A stretch of 11,734 bases of DNA from JBMNHG01 sp045627705 (GCA_045627705.1 JAZQOE010000137.1:1-11734), one strand, 5' to 3'. Counted from the stretch's first letter, positions 1-7,105 are shown. The notes: generated by a model from the sequence alone, not told the origin. Translations and numbers: made by a program.

Positions 1-36
1 CCGGGGTCGCATGCGACCCCGGCCCCCGCGTTTTTT
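1..36. terminator. Edge palindrome, possible terminator
   Basis: Bases 1-22 form a perfect inverted repeat: arms CCGGGGTCGC (1-10) and GCGACCCCGG (13-22) with a tiny centre. Eight bases later comes TTTTTT at 31-36. It lies just beyond the stop codon of the FHA-MoxR gene, which reads toward it. The palindrome begins at the first base of the window, so the stem may continue outside. If it extended by CGCGGGGG on the left it would reach the T-run directly and make a classic terminator for a gene reading in from the left. For the leftward FHA-MoxR transcript, any T-run would have to lie outside the window. Terminator function and direction are inferred; an operator or repetitive extragenic palindrome remains possible. 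Confidence 0.45.
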
Positions 37-50
37 ACACCGTTGGAAAA

Positions 51-1433
51 CTAGTAGTCCTTCTCGGATGGCTCCTCGATGGCGGCGACGAGTTTCTCGA
101 CGATGGTCGTCGCGGTGATGCCTTCGGAGTCTGCCGCGAAGTTCGTGAGAATGCGGTGACGGAGCACCGGAATCGCCGCCGCGCGGATGTCGGCGCAACT
201 CACGTGCACGCGGCCTTCGAGCAGTGCGCGCGCCTTCGCGGCAAGGATGAGGAACTGGCCTGCACGCGGACCAGCGCCAGTCGCGACATACTGCTTCGTG
301 AACTCGGGAGCCTTGGGGTCGCTCGGGCGCGTGCCGCGGACCATGCGGATCGCGTACTTGATCACGTGGTCTGAAACCGGGATGCGGCGCACAACGCTCT
401 GCAGCTGCATTACCTGGTCGCGGTTTAGCACGACTTCCGGCTTCTGTCGCGAGGTGACGGTCGTGCTCTTGATGATCGCCTCCTCTTCCTCCTCGAGCGG
501 ATAGTCAACCCAGATGTTGAACATGAAGCGGTCCTGCTGCGCTTCGGGCAGCGGATACGTGCCTTCCTGTTCGATCGGGTTCTGCGTCGCGAGCACGAAA
601 AAGGGCGGCGCGAGTTCGTATGTCTGGTTGCCGACCGTCACGCGCTTTTCCTGCATGGCTTCGAGCAAGGCCGCCTGGGTCTTTGGCGGCGTACGGTTGA
701 TTTCGTCGGCGAGCAGCAGGTTGCAGAAGATCGGGCCCTTGATGAAACGGAAGCTCTTCGCGGAGGAGCCTTCGGTGTTTTCGAGGACTTCCGTGCCCGT
801 GATGTCGGTCGGCATCAAGTCGGGCGTGAACTGCACGCGCTTGAATTCAAGGTCGAGCACCTTGGCAATCGTGCTCACGAGCAGTGTCTTCGCCATGCCG
901 GGCATGCCGACAAGCAAGCCGTGTCCGCCGGCGACAAGCACCATCAGTACCTGGTCAACGACTTCGCGCTGGCCTACGATCACCTTGCCGATCTCGCGGC
1001 GGATGCGGTCTGTGTTTTCGCGCATCGCCTTCACGAGCGCAAGGTCCTCCGCCGAAGTCGCTGGCGCGGCATCTGACGCCTTTGCCTTTTTCGATTGCTT
1101 GCCGGGCTTTGCCGATTGCGCGGGCTGTGCCGCTGGTTCGTCCTCGAAACGCATTTCGACTTCGCCGCCGAGGACGATGCTGGAGCCGTTTGCAAGCGCC
1201 GCGGTACCGATTTGGTTGCCATCTACCACGGTGCCGTTCGCGCTGTCGAGATCCGTAATCTTCCACGATGTCCCGTCGAAATCGAAGGTCGCGTGATGCC
1301 CTGAAACGATTCCGTCAGAGAAGGCGATGTCGCAATCGTCGTGGCGGCCGAACAAGACCGACGCCTTTCCAAACGCAGCGAGATCGGCGACAAGTTCCAG
1401 TGCGCCATCCCTGACCAGATAAAGCTTTGCCAT
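51..1433 (-). CDS. FHA domain-MoxR-type AAA+ ATPase
   Basis: Predicted cytoplasmic MoxR-family AAA+ ATPase of 460 residues with an N-terminal FHA (phosphothreonine-binding) domain. FHA spans about residues 5-97, with the expected GR (29-30), S-x-x-H (44-47) and NGT (66-68) motifs. A Lys/Ala/Pro-rich linker at 98-128 joins it to the ATPase: Walker A GMPGMAKT (176-183), Walker B LLLADE (239-244), sensor 1 ATQNP (282-286), arginine-finger-like DRF (301-303) and GAGPR (386-390). MoxR proteins are usually about 320-350 residues; the FHA domain accounts for the excess. MoxR ATPases act as chaperone-like activators of VWA-domain partners and accompany Bat genes, which fits the divergent BatD-BatE gene here. 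It follows the secreted-protein gene by 26 bases, presumably in one operon, with only a weak GGA ribosome site. That the FHA domain links activity to Ser/Thr phosphorylation is inference. Confidence 0.93.
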   Translation of the reverse strand: MAKLYLVRDGALELVADLAAFGKASVLFGRHDDCDIAFSDGIVSGHHATFDFDGTSWKITDLDSANGTVVDGNQIGTAALANGSSIVLGGEVEMRFEDEPAAQPAQSAKPGKQSKKAKASDAAPATSAEDLALVKAMRENTDRIRREIGKVIVGQREVVDQVLMVLVAGGHGLLVGMPGMAKTLLVSTIAKVLDLEFKRVQFTPDLMPTDITGTEVLENTEGSSAKSFRFIKGPIFCNLLLADEINRTPPKTQAALLEAMQEKRVTVGNQTYELAPPFFVLATQNPIEQEGTYPLPEAQQDRFMFNIWVDYPLEEEEEAIIKSTTVTSRQKPEVVLNRDQVMQLQSVVRRIPVSDHVIKYAIRMVRGTRPSDPKAPEFTKQYVATGAGPRAGQFLILAAKARALLEGRVHVSCADIRAAAIPVLRHRILTNFAADSEGITATTIVEKLVAAIEEPSEKDY

Positions 1434-1459
1434 GGTTATTCCGTTCGTTTTATTGCGGG

Positions 1460-2191
1460 TTAAAGTTCAAGTTCGCCGAGATTCTTCATTGCGTCGAGCA
1501 CCCGGATTCCGTGGAGGGCGTCGTCATGACGCACTGGAATCATGCCCATCGTATCGCCGGGTCCAATCTCCTGGCGCACGATCTCGCGGGTGTTCTGAAT
1601 AGCCCAGCCTGGGCCGACATCCTCGGAAAGCACGATCTTGATGCTGCGGATCTGGATGTCGGAACGCACCTCTGCGCTTTGCAGGGTGACAGGGCGCGAC
1701 CGCAGTTCCTGGAGAAGAGTGCGGGCCTGGCCGGCGCGGCCTGTGACGCCCTCGCAACGCTCGATTTTCTTTTCGTTGAAAAAGCCGTTGGAAACGTCGA
1801 TCTTTTCCTTGATCGATTTCTTGTCCTTGTCGGTAAGCGTGCTTTCCTTGCGCATCAGGGTGAGGCCTTCGACAAAGCGATTCTCGAAGAGCACCGCGAG
1901 GTCGTATTTGCCCGAGGGAAGGCCCTTGAAGTAGAAGCTGCCGTCGCTGCCCAGCGAGGCGAGATAGACGGACTGCCACTTGTCCTGCGGGATCGCGAAG
2001 ACGCCCAGGACTTCGCCGCCCTTGACGATGCCGCGTAGCCCGCCTTGCGCCTCTGGATCTTTTTCCGTGTAGAGCTTCGAGGACTGCTGTGTGCCCGTGT
2101 ATGGCGACGGCGCACCGGGCGTGACGGGATGCCCTGCAAACGCAATCGCCGCCGCAGATACGATGCAAGCCAATGTAGCAAGTGTTCTCAT
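1460..2191 (-). CDS. Secreted protein of unknown function
   Basis: Unrecognised 243-residue protein, predicted to be exported. Residues 1-19 form a Sec signal peptide (MRT, then a hydrophobic Ala/Ile/Leu stretch ending AFA before GHP). Residues 71-100 contain GSDGSFYFKGLPSGKYDL, the pattern of carboxypeptidase-regulatory-like or Cna-B-type beta-sandwich segments, in which a strand precedes a 'G-x-Y-x-L' strand. Residues 118-145 are a charged, Lys/Asp/Glu-rich helical stretch and the rest is mixed. The ATG at 2191 was chosen over the in-frame ATG at 2272 because only the former gives a signal peptide; the 27-codon extension looks non-coding. An AGGGA lies about 13 bases upstream, rather far for a ribosome site. 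The FHA-MoxR gene begins 26 bases after its stop, so co-transcription is likely and it may be an accessory of the MoxR/Bat system. No enzymatic motif is visible. Confidence 0.8.
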   Translation of the reverse strand: MRTLATLACIVSAAAIAFAGHPVTPGAPSPYTGTQQSSKLYTEKDPEAQGGLRGIVKGGEVLGVFAIPQDKWQSVYLASLGSDGSFYFKGLPSGKYDLAVLFENRFVEGLTLMRKESTLTDKDKKSIKEKIDVSNGFFNEKKIERCEGVTGRAGQARTLLQELRSRPVTLQSAEVRSDIQIRSIKIVLSEDVGPGWAIQNTREIVRQEIGPGDTMGMIPVRHDDALHGIRVLDAMKNLGELEL

Positions 2192-2358
2192 GGTAACGCG
2201 ATGTTCCCTGTCGGTGCATGAATGGCCGGCGGCGCCTAGACAAGACAACCTCGCCGCCCCACACATGGACATTGGCTAGTTTCGCATGTTGAGTGGCTAA
2301 AATCCAATAAGAATTTTCATGGGATTGCCGCGGTGTCCGGCGTGCCGTCGAAAACTGA

Positions 2359-2387
2359 TTCATTGCGGGGGATGAAATCGCTATAAT
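2359..2387 (+). promoter_or_regulatory. Candidate promoter of batDE-xseA
   Basis: A perfect TATAAT lies at 2382-2387, with a weak -35 match TTCATT at 2359-2364 (17-base spacing, 3 of 6 consensus positions). The start codon at 2398 is exactly 10 bases past the -10 box, so the transcript would begin about 3-5 bases before the ATG and be nearly leaderless. This agrees with the lack of a Shine-Dalgarno sequence there. The call rests on the -10 box and its position only. Confidence 0.5.
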
Positions 2388-2397
2388 CCATGCCATC

Positions 2398-5004
2398 ATG
2401 TTCCGCTTTCCGCATGCAAATCTGTTCGGGCGCTTTCTTGTGGCCGCCGCGCTGGTTGTCGGCGCCTTGGTGTCGTCGGGTTCCGCCGAGTCATTCCTCC
2501 GGCTCCAGGTCGATCGCGACAGGATCTACCTCGGCGAATCGTTCATGCTGTACGCGAAGGTGTCGGGCGATGACGCCGCAAAGGCCGAACTCGATCTCTC
2601 GCAGTTGCGCGACGCCGAAATCCAGCGTTTCGCCCCGCAGTCGAGTCGCTCGATGTCCATCGTCAACGGCAAGGTCACAAAGGATGTCTCGATCACGTAT
2701 CCAATCGCGGTAAAGCCCACGAAGGATGGCGAGTATCGCGCGGGGCCTGTCAGGCTGACCGATAACGGCAAGACCACCACTGCAACCGCCGCCACCGTCA
2801 CGGTCGTTGGAATCGAAGAGCAGGACTACGTGCGGATTGCGGTCGTCCCGTCCGGCGATACGCTTCTCGTCGATGAGCCATTTACCGTGACCTTCACCGT
2901 CTCGATCGCCGAAATACCAGACCATGCGTCGCTCGAGCCGATTCATCGCGAGATACCGCCACATATCGATGCGGGGTTCCTTGAAATCGAGGATGTAGAT
3001 GGTTTGAAGGTTCCCGACATAAGCGCGATTCTAAACCGCCTGGTGTCGCGCAACCGCAATGAACCCGTCTTCGAGATCAACGACTATAAATCCCGCGAAA
3101 TGGGCTTTGGCTTCGGCATGTTTGACATGGACGACCCATTCCGCGCGCGCCCGATTCCGTTCCGTATCCCGCCAAAGCATGTCGAAACGCCAGATGGAAG
3201 CCGCTGGGAATATTCAATCGCGCTGGACTATGTGGCGAAGAAGGAAGGCGACTACACCTTCGGCCCCGTAACCTTCAAGGGGAAGGTCATAACCGGTGTC
3301 GAACGCCATGATGGCGGCGGCGCTTCCGCTGTTCCCACCGATGTCTTCGCGATCGGCCCCGCTGCGACAGTCCGAGTGGTCCCGCCGCCGGAAGAGGGAC
3401 GCCCTGATTGGTTCGTCGGTAGCGTCGGGCGCGCCATGAATGTCCATGCCGAACTTGACACCCCGATCTGCAAGGTGGGCGACCCGCTCACCCTCGACCT
3501 GCGCGTGACCGGCGATATCTCCCTCGACAACCTGCGTCCTCCGATCCTTTCGCTCCAGCCTGAAATCACTGCCGACTTCCGGGTGTACGAGGATGACGTA
3601 AATAACACGCAGATCGAAGGCGGCCGCAGCTTCAAGTACCGCGTGCGTCCGCTCAAGGAAGGCACCCTTGAATTTCCGCCGATCAAGCTCGCCTATTACG
3701 ATACGGCGAAGAAGGCTTACGAGACGGTCATGACCGATCCGATTCCCGTCCAGGCCCATGCGACTACGCAGATCGCCAGCGAGACGGTTGATTCCGGCGA
3801 TGGCGATGACGGCGAAAACGGCGCGCCGCTTTCCGATGCCGCTTCCGCCGCGCGTTCGATCGGTATCACGATGACGCCCAAGGGCTTCTCGACGCAGTCG
3901 CTTCTTCCCCCGCTTCGTCCGCTTGTCGCTGCATTGCTAATCCCGCCTTTCGCATCTCTTGCCGCATGGCTTCTCTCGTTCCTTTGGAAATCCCGCGATC
4001 GAATCCGCATCCGCTTCGAACGCAGTGGCGCGCGCTCTTGCGCGATCCGCGAGATCAAGGCGGCGTGCCGCGAATGCATGCAACCCGCCGCGGCCGGCGA
4101 TGACATCGCAAAGAGAATTTCCTCCGCCATGCGTTCGCTGATCGGTGCAAAGTGCGGAATCGAAGGCGTGGCGCTTTCGCCCGATGAAACACGGAATGCG
4201 CTTGTCGCCAAATCGTATTCCACGGCGGTCGCAGACGATGTCCGCGCCCTTCTTGCCGCGCTCGACGAGTTCTCGTATCGTCCGGGCGGGGCGACTGCGG
4301 ACGAAGTGCGCGAGTTGTGTCCGCGGGCGCTTGAGGTTGTCAACGCCCTCGAAGGCCGTTCACGCGCCGCGCATGGCGTGAAGGCGGGATCGATTGTTCT
4401 CGCCGTCCTTTTCGCGACTGGCATTTCCGCCGATGAACAGTCGCGCGCTTTCGCATGGGACATGGCGAATGCCACGATGTCCAGGGCGAATACGGCCGAG
4501 GACTTCGAGTCTGCGGCGGAATTGTATGTGGGAATGGTTGACGACGGAGCGCGCAATGGGCCGTTGTTCGCGAATCTCGGCGTGGCGCTGTTGATGGCGG
4601 GTGATGGGCGCTATGCCGAAACGGCGTTTGCTCGCGCCGAGCGATATGCGGGGGCTTCTCCGGAACTTGAGTCCGGCATCAGGGCCGCACGCGCGATGGC
4701 GGCTGGTTCGCAAGACTCGCAGCCGCATTGGTCGCGCATCGTCTTCTTCTGGCACTTCGCGCTCGCCACGCCAACGCGCGTGCAGATCGCGGCCGCGGGA
4801 TGGTGCCTCTTGTGGCTGGGCGTAATGATTAGGATTATTGCCGGGGCGGCGCGCCGCAAGGGCGGTTCGCTTGCGGCAACGCTCATGGTAGCTGGCGCGA
4901 TCGCGACGCTTGTCTTTGGAACGAGCGCGACACTCACGATAATGCAGGAGCGCTCTGACAAAGGATTCCAGTTGACATCGACGGAGGTCCAGGATGGCAG
5001 ATGA
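2398..5004 (+). CDS. BatD-BatE fusion, aerotolerance-type membrane protein
   Basis: Predicted 868-residue inner-membrane protein combining BatD and BatE. Residues 1-30 form a signal peptide (ending SSGSA before ESF). Residues 31-460 are a beta-rich extracytoplasmic BatD region. A membrane segment lies at about 503-530, followed by the basic stretch KSRDRIRIRF and a cytoplasmic helical domain (545-650) resembling the BatD C-terminus (...LSPDETRNAL...LDEFSYRPG). Residues 661-678 form a hydrophobic segment ending GISA before DEQ, resembling a signal peptide and probably the relic of a separate BatE start. Residues about 690-755 contain one to two TPR-like repeats (LFANLGVALLMAGDGRYAET). Two further membrane segments lie at about 785-815 and 824-847, joined by GAARRKGG. 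Basic loops fall on the cytoplasmic side throughout. Bat proteins are linked to oxygen and stress tolerance in Leptospira and Bacteroides and usually neighbour MoxR, DUF58 and VWA genes; here only a divergent MoxR is visible. The molecular function is unknown. Confidence 0.82.
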   Translation: MFRFPHANLFGRFLVAAALVVGALVSSGSAESFLRLQVDRDRIYLGESFMLYAKVSGDDAAKAELDLSQLRDAEIQRFAPQSSRSMSIVNGKVTKDVSITYPIAVKPTKDGEYRAGPVRLTDNGKTTTATAATVTVVGIEEQDYVRIAVVPSGDTLLVDEPFTVTFTVSIAEIPDHASLEPIHREIPPHIDAGFLEIEDVDGLKVPDISAILNRLVSRNRNEPVFEINDYKSREMGFGFGMFDMDDPFRARPIPFRIPPKHVETPDGSRWEYSIALDYVAKKEGDYTFGPVTFKGKVITGVERHDGGGASAVPTDVFAIGPAATVRVVPPPEEGRPDWFVGSVGRAMNVHAELDTPICKVGDPLTLDLRVTGDISLDNLRPPILSLQPEITADFRVYEDDVNNTQIEGGRSFKYRVRPLKEGTLEFPPIKLAYYDTAKKAYETVMTDPIPVQAHATTQIASETVDSGDGDDGENGAPLSDAASAARSIGITMTPKGFSTQSLLPPLRPLVAALLIPPFASLAAWLLSFLWKSRDRIRIRFERSGARSCAIREIKAACRECMQPAAAGDDIAKRISSAMRSLIGAKCGIEGVALSPDETRNALVAKSYSTAVADDVRALLAALDEFSYRPGGATADEVRELCPRALEVVNALEGRSRAAHGVKAGSIVLAVLFATGISADEQSRAFAWDMANATMSRANTAEDFESAAELYVGMVDDGARNGPLFANLGVALLMAGDGRYAETAFARAERYAGASPELESGIRAARAMAAGSQDSQPHWSRIVFFWHFALATPTRVQIAAAGWCLLWLGVMIRIIAGAARRKGGSLAATLMVAGAIATLVFGTSATLTIMQERSDKGFQLTSTEVQDGR
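4983..4987 (+). promoter_or_regulatory. Ribosome-binding site of xseA
   Basis: GGAGG lies six bases before the ATG at 4994, inside the end of the BatD-BatE reading frame. It is the best Shine-Dalgarno sequence in the window. It supports ATG 4994 as the xseA start and independent ribosome loading despite the 11-base overlap. Confidence 0.75.
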
Positions 5005-6433
5005 ACCCAGGGTATTTTCCGTCAGCGAGATAACCAAGTGCATCAAGAACACCCTTGAGGACACTTTTGGCTACGTCTGGATCGAGGGCGAGATTTCCGG
5101 CGCGCGGCAGTATGGTTCCGGCCATACCTATTTTTCGCTCAAGGATGCCGGGGCGCAGATCAGCGCCGTGCTTTTCGCCGGCGCCGCCCGCACTGCCGGC
5201 AACGTGGCGATCAAGGACGGGCAGCTTGTGCGCGTGTATGGCCGGATGACAGTTTACGAGGCACACGGCGGATATCAGATCGTCGTCGCGAAGATTCAGC
5301 TCGCCGGTGTCGGCGAGTTGATGGCGCGATTCGAGGAACTAAAGCGCCGCCTTGCCGCGGAAGGGCTTTTCGACGAAGAGAGGAAGCGTCCGCTGCCTGG
5401 TTTCCCACGTCGCATCGGAATCGTTACCTCGCGCGATGGCGCCGCCATACGCGACGTGCTTTCAACGCTCGACAGGCGCTTCCCCGATTTGCACATCGTG
5501 ATCGCGCCGACGCGCGTCCAGGGTGCGGGAGCCGAAAAGGAAATCGCGGCGGCAATCGATTTGCTCAACGCATGGGGCGGACCTGCCAGGCCGGCGGATT
5601 CACCTTGTCCGCCACTCGACGTGTTGATCGTGACGCGCGGCGGCGGTAGCCTGGAGGACCTTTGGTGCTTCAACGAAGAGGTCGTTGCACGTGCCGTGGC
5701 GCGTTCGAGGATACCGGTGATTTCGGCTGTCGGCCATGAAATCGATTTCTCGCTCAGCGATTTCGCTGCGGACAAGCGGGCGGCGACTCCAACCGCCGCG
5801 GCGGAAATCGTGATCCGTCCGAAGGCGGACTTCACTGGCGCGATCGAGAACTGCGAGACGCGCATGGCCAATGCCATGCGGAAGTCCGTCGCATTGCTGC
5901 GGGGCAGGGTTGATGCGGCGCGCGTGAACCGCGTATTCAGCGAGCCTGGCCATGCCGTGGAAAGCCTCGCCCAGCGCGTTGACATGCTTGAGGCGCGTCT
6001 GCGCACTTCGCTTGACAACAGGGTCAATGCGTTGCACCGTCGCCTCGACGCCGCATCGTCTCGAATCACGACGCGCCAGGCCGCGCAGATTCCCGCGATT
6101 CGCGCCAGTGTCATGGCGCTCGATACTCGGATGCGGCAGGCCGCGAATGCGGCGAGGGAAAAAGCGGCGCGCCGCTTGACGGGTGCTGCCGTCCATCTAC
6201 AGGCGATCAATCCGCTTGCGGTGCTGGACCGCGGTTACAGCCTGACGCGCCTCGAGGACGGCACGTTGCTTGCCGATCCTGCGCAGGCGGCGCCGGGCGC
6301 TCGCATTGTGACGCGCCTCGCTAAGGGCGAGGTCAAATCCATCGTGGATGGTGTACCGGTCCGCAAGCCGCCGTCTCACAAGAAACGCGAAGCGTCGAAC
6401 GATGCGTCGCAACTGCTGCCAGGCTTCGATTGA
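4994..6433 (+). CDS. xseA: Exodeoxyribonuclease VII large subunit
   Basis: Large (catalytic) subunit of exonuclease VII, the cytoplasmic nuclease that degrades single-stranded DNA from either end into oligonucleotides together with the small subunit XseB. The 479-residue length is near the family's usual 400-460. The N-terminal OB-fold runs about 5-105 (FSVSEI, YVWIEGEIS, HTYFSLKD, VRVYGRM). The catalytic domain at about 125-330 carries RIGIVTSRDGAAIRD (140-154), VTRGGGSLEDLWCFNEE (213-229) and SAVGHEIDFSLSDFAADKRAATPTAAAE in part (244-271). A helical, coiled-coil-like region follows (about 290-400), then NPLAVLDRGYSLT (406-418), typical of the family end. It overlaps the BatD-BatE gene by 11 bases in another frame and has its own GGAGG, so the two are co-transcribed. 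xseB, often next to xseA, is not found nearby. The final 25 residues are polar and poorly conserved in character. Confidence 0.96.
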   Translation: MADEPRVFSVSEITKCIKNTLEDTFGYVWIEGEISGARQYGSGHTYFSLKDAGAQISAVLFAGAARTAGNVAIKDGQLVRVYGRMTVYEAHGGYQIVVAKIQLAGVGELMARFEELKRRLAAEGLFDEERKRPLPGFPRRIGIVTSRDGAAIRDVLSTLDRRFPDLHIVIAPTRVQGAGAEKEIAAAIDLLNAWGGPARPADSPCPPLDVLIVTRGGGSLEDLWCFNEEVVARAVARSRIPVISAVGHEIDFSLSDFAADKRAATPTAAAEIVIRPKADFTGAIENCETRMANAMRKSVALLRGRVDAARVNRVFSEPGHAVESLAQRVDMLEARLRTSLDNRVNALHRRLDAASSRITTRQAAQIPAIRASVMALDTRMRQAANAAREKAARRLTGAAVHLQAINPLAVLDRGYSLTRLEDGTLLADPAQAAPGARIVTRLAKGEVKSIVDGVPVRKPPSHKKREASNDASQLLPGFD

Positions 6434-6470
6434 TGCGCTGGCGGGAATCGCGGCGCTTTCCCCGAATTGG

Positions 6471-6504
6471 ATTTAGTGCCGACTCCTTGGTGATGGTGCT
6501 AAAT
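6471..6504 (+). repeat. Wobble-paired hairpin in convergent spacer
   Basis: ATTTAGTGCC (6471-6480) can pair with GGTGCTAAAT (6495-6504) over ten positions in the rightward RNA, two of them G-U, with a 14-base loop. The opposite strand would have two mismatches, so the structure favours RNA transcribed rightward, that is, the xseA 3' end. A G-rich tract follows, not a T-run, so it is not a standard intrinsic terminator. It may be a 3'-end stabilising or pause structure, or chance. Confidence 0.3.
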
Positions 6505-6554
6505 GGGGGATGGGGACAACATGGGATGTCGGCGCCCGCGGGATCGGCGCGGCG

Positions 6555-7055
6555 CTACGCCTTGTGGATGACCACGATTTCCTCTTTCGCGACCGCCAGA
6601 TTGCGGCGCGGCGTGCGGAGCCGCTTGAGGAGGAGTTCAAGCGTGGCGATTTCGGAGGGGCTGGCTTCGCGGTTGCTTTCGATGAGATCCATGATCGCGA
6701 GCTCTAGTTTCTCGATGGAGACGCCCGGCTTTGTCGAAATTAGGAAACGCCCGGTCGAAACCTCCAGAAGGCTGATCCACGGAATCGTCCGCAGCAGCGG
6801 ACTGTTCTCGACGACCACGAGCGACTTGCCGTCTGCGGCGGGGATTTCCTCCACTGCGGGACGGACCCCGTCCGGCGTCGAAACAAGTGCCTCGACCACC
6901 TTGACGATCGCCGCCGCGCGGTCCGAGTCGATGGTGGCAAGCAACGCCAGTATCCTGTCGGGAAGAGTGGTTGTCACGGGATGGCTGGGCTCCGCGAACT
7001 TTGCGGGACGGCCTCCGCGGCTGGGATGCTGATCGTTGGACTTTGTCAGTTTCAT
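6555..7055 (-). CDS. Ribbon-helix-helix-type DNA-binding protein
   Basis: A 166-residue protein with an apparent ribbon-helix-helix DNA-binding domain in its N-terminal third. A basic RGGRPAK (13-19) precedes a short strand (HPVTTTLP, 25-32), helix A (about 32-42) and helix B beginning DRAAAIVKVVEAL (45-57). This order matches CopG/MetJ/Arc-type folds, which bind palindromic operators as dimers. Residues 70-166 form a second domain that I do not recognise, with alternating strands and helices (KSLVVVENSPLLRTI, GRFLISTKPGVSIEKLELAI); it may sense a ligand or mediate oligomerisation. It is convergent with xseA and 76 bases downstream of the GT-C gene on the same strand. A 16-base perfect palindrome at 7106-7121 and a candidate promoter lie directly upstream, consistent with autoregulation. 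The ATG at 7055 is the first Met and lacks a Shine-Dalgarno sequence. Targets are unknown. Confidence 0.72.
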   Translation of the reverse strand: MKLTKSNDQHPSRGGRPAKFAEPSHPVTTTLPDRILALLATIDSDRAAAIVKVVEALVSTPDGVRPAVEEIPAADGKSLVVVENSPLLRTIPWISLLEVSTGRFLISTKPGVSIEKLELAIMDLIESNREASPSEIATLELLLKRLRTPRRNLAVAKEEIVVIHKA

Positions 7056-7065
7056 GGTTGGCTAG

Positions 7066-7094
7066 ATTCTCTCAAAGAAGAGCGGTAGTGTCAA
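7066..7094 (-). promoter_or_regulatory. Candidate promoter of the RHH gene
   Basis: On the minus strand, a consensus -35 TTGACA (7094-7089) is followed after exactly 17 bases by GAGAAT (7071-7066; 4 of 6 matches to the -10 consensus). The -10 box ends 10 bases before the ATG at 7055, implying a 5' leader of only about 3-5 bases. The 16-base palindrome lies 11 bases upstream of the -35. Confidence 0.5.
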
Positions 7095-7105
7095 TAAAGG
7101 TTGGA

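Noticed and set aside
514..1296. Rightward 260-codon frame opposite FHA-MoxR
   Set aside because: Ser/Arg-rich with no recognisable domain; the opposite strand encodes intact Walker A, Walker B and FHA motifs.
2228..2258. Inverted repeat GGCGGCG ... CGCCGCC with a 17-base loop upstream of the secreted-protein gene
   Set aside because: A 7-base all-G/C stem with a long loop is easily found by chance at this base composition, and no regulatory RNA motif is recognisable.
2192..2272. 27-codon N-terminal extension of the secreted protein from ATG 2272
   Set aside because: It would bury the signal peptide inside the protein; the extension looks like non-coding leader.
6435..6459. Short GCGCTG ... 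CGGCGC stem followed by TTT after xseA
   Set aside because: Only six pairs including one G-U and three T residues; too weak to call a terminator.
6516..6524. ACAACATGG, matching one arm of the 7106-7121 palindrome, beyond the RHH gene 3' end
   Set aside because: A single 9-base half-site between two short spacers has a sizeable chance of coincidence, and it is not near a start codon.
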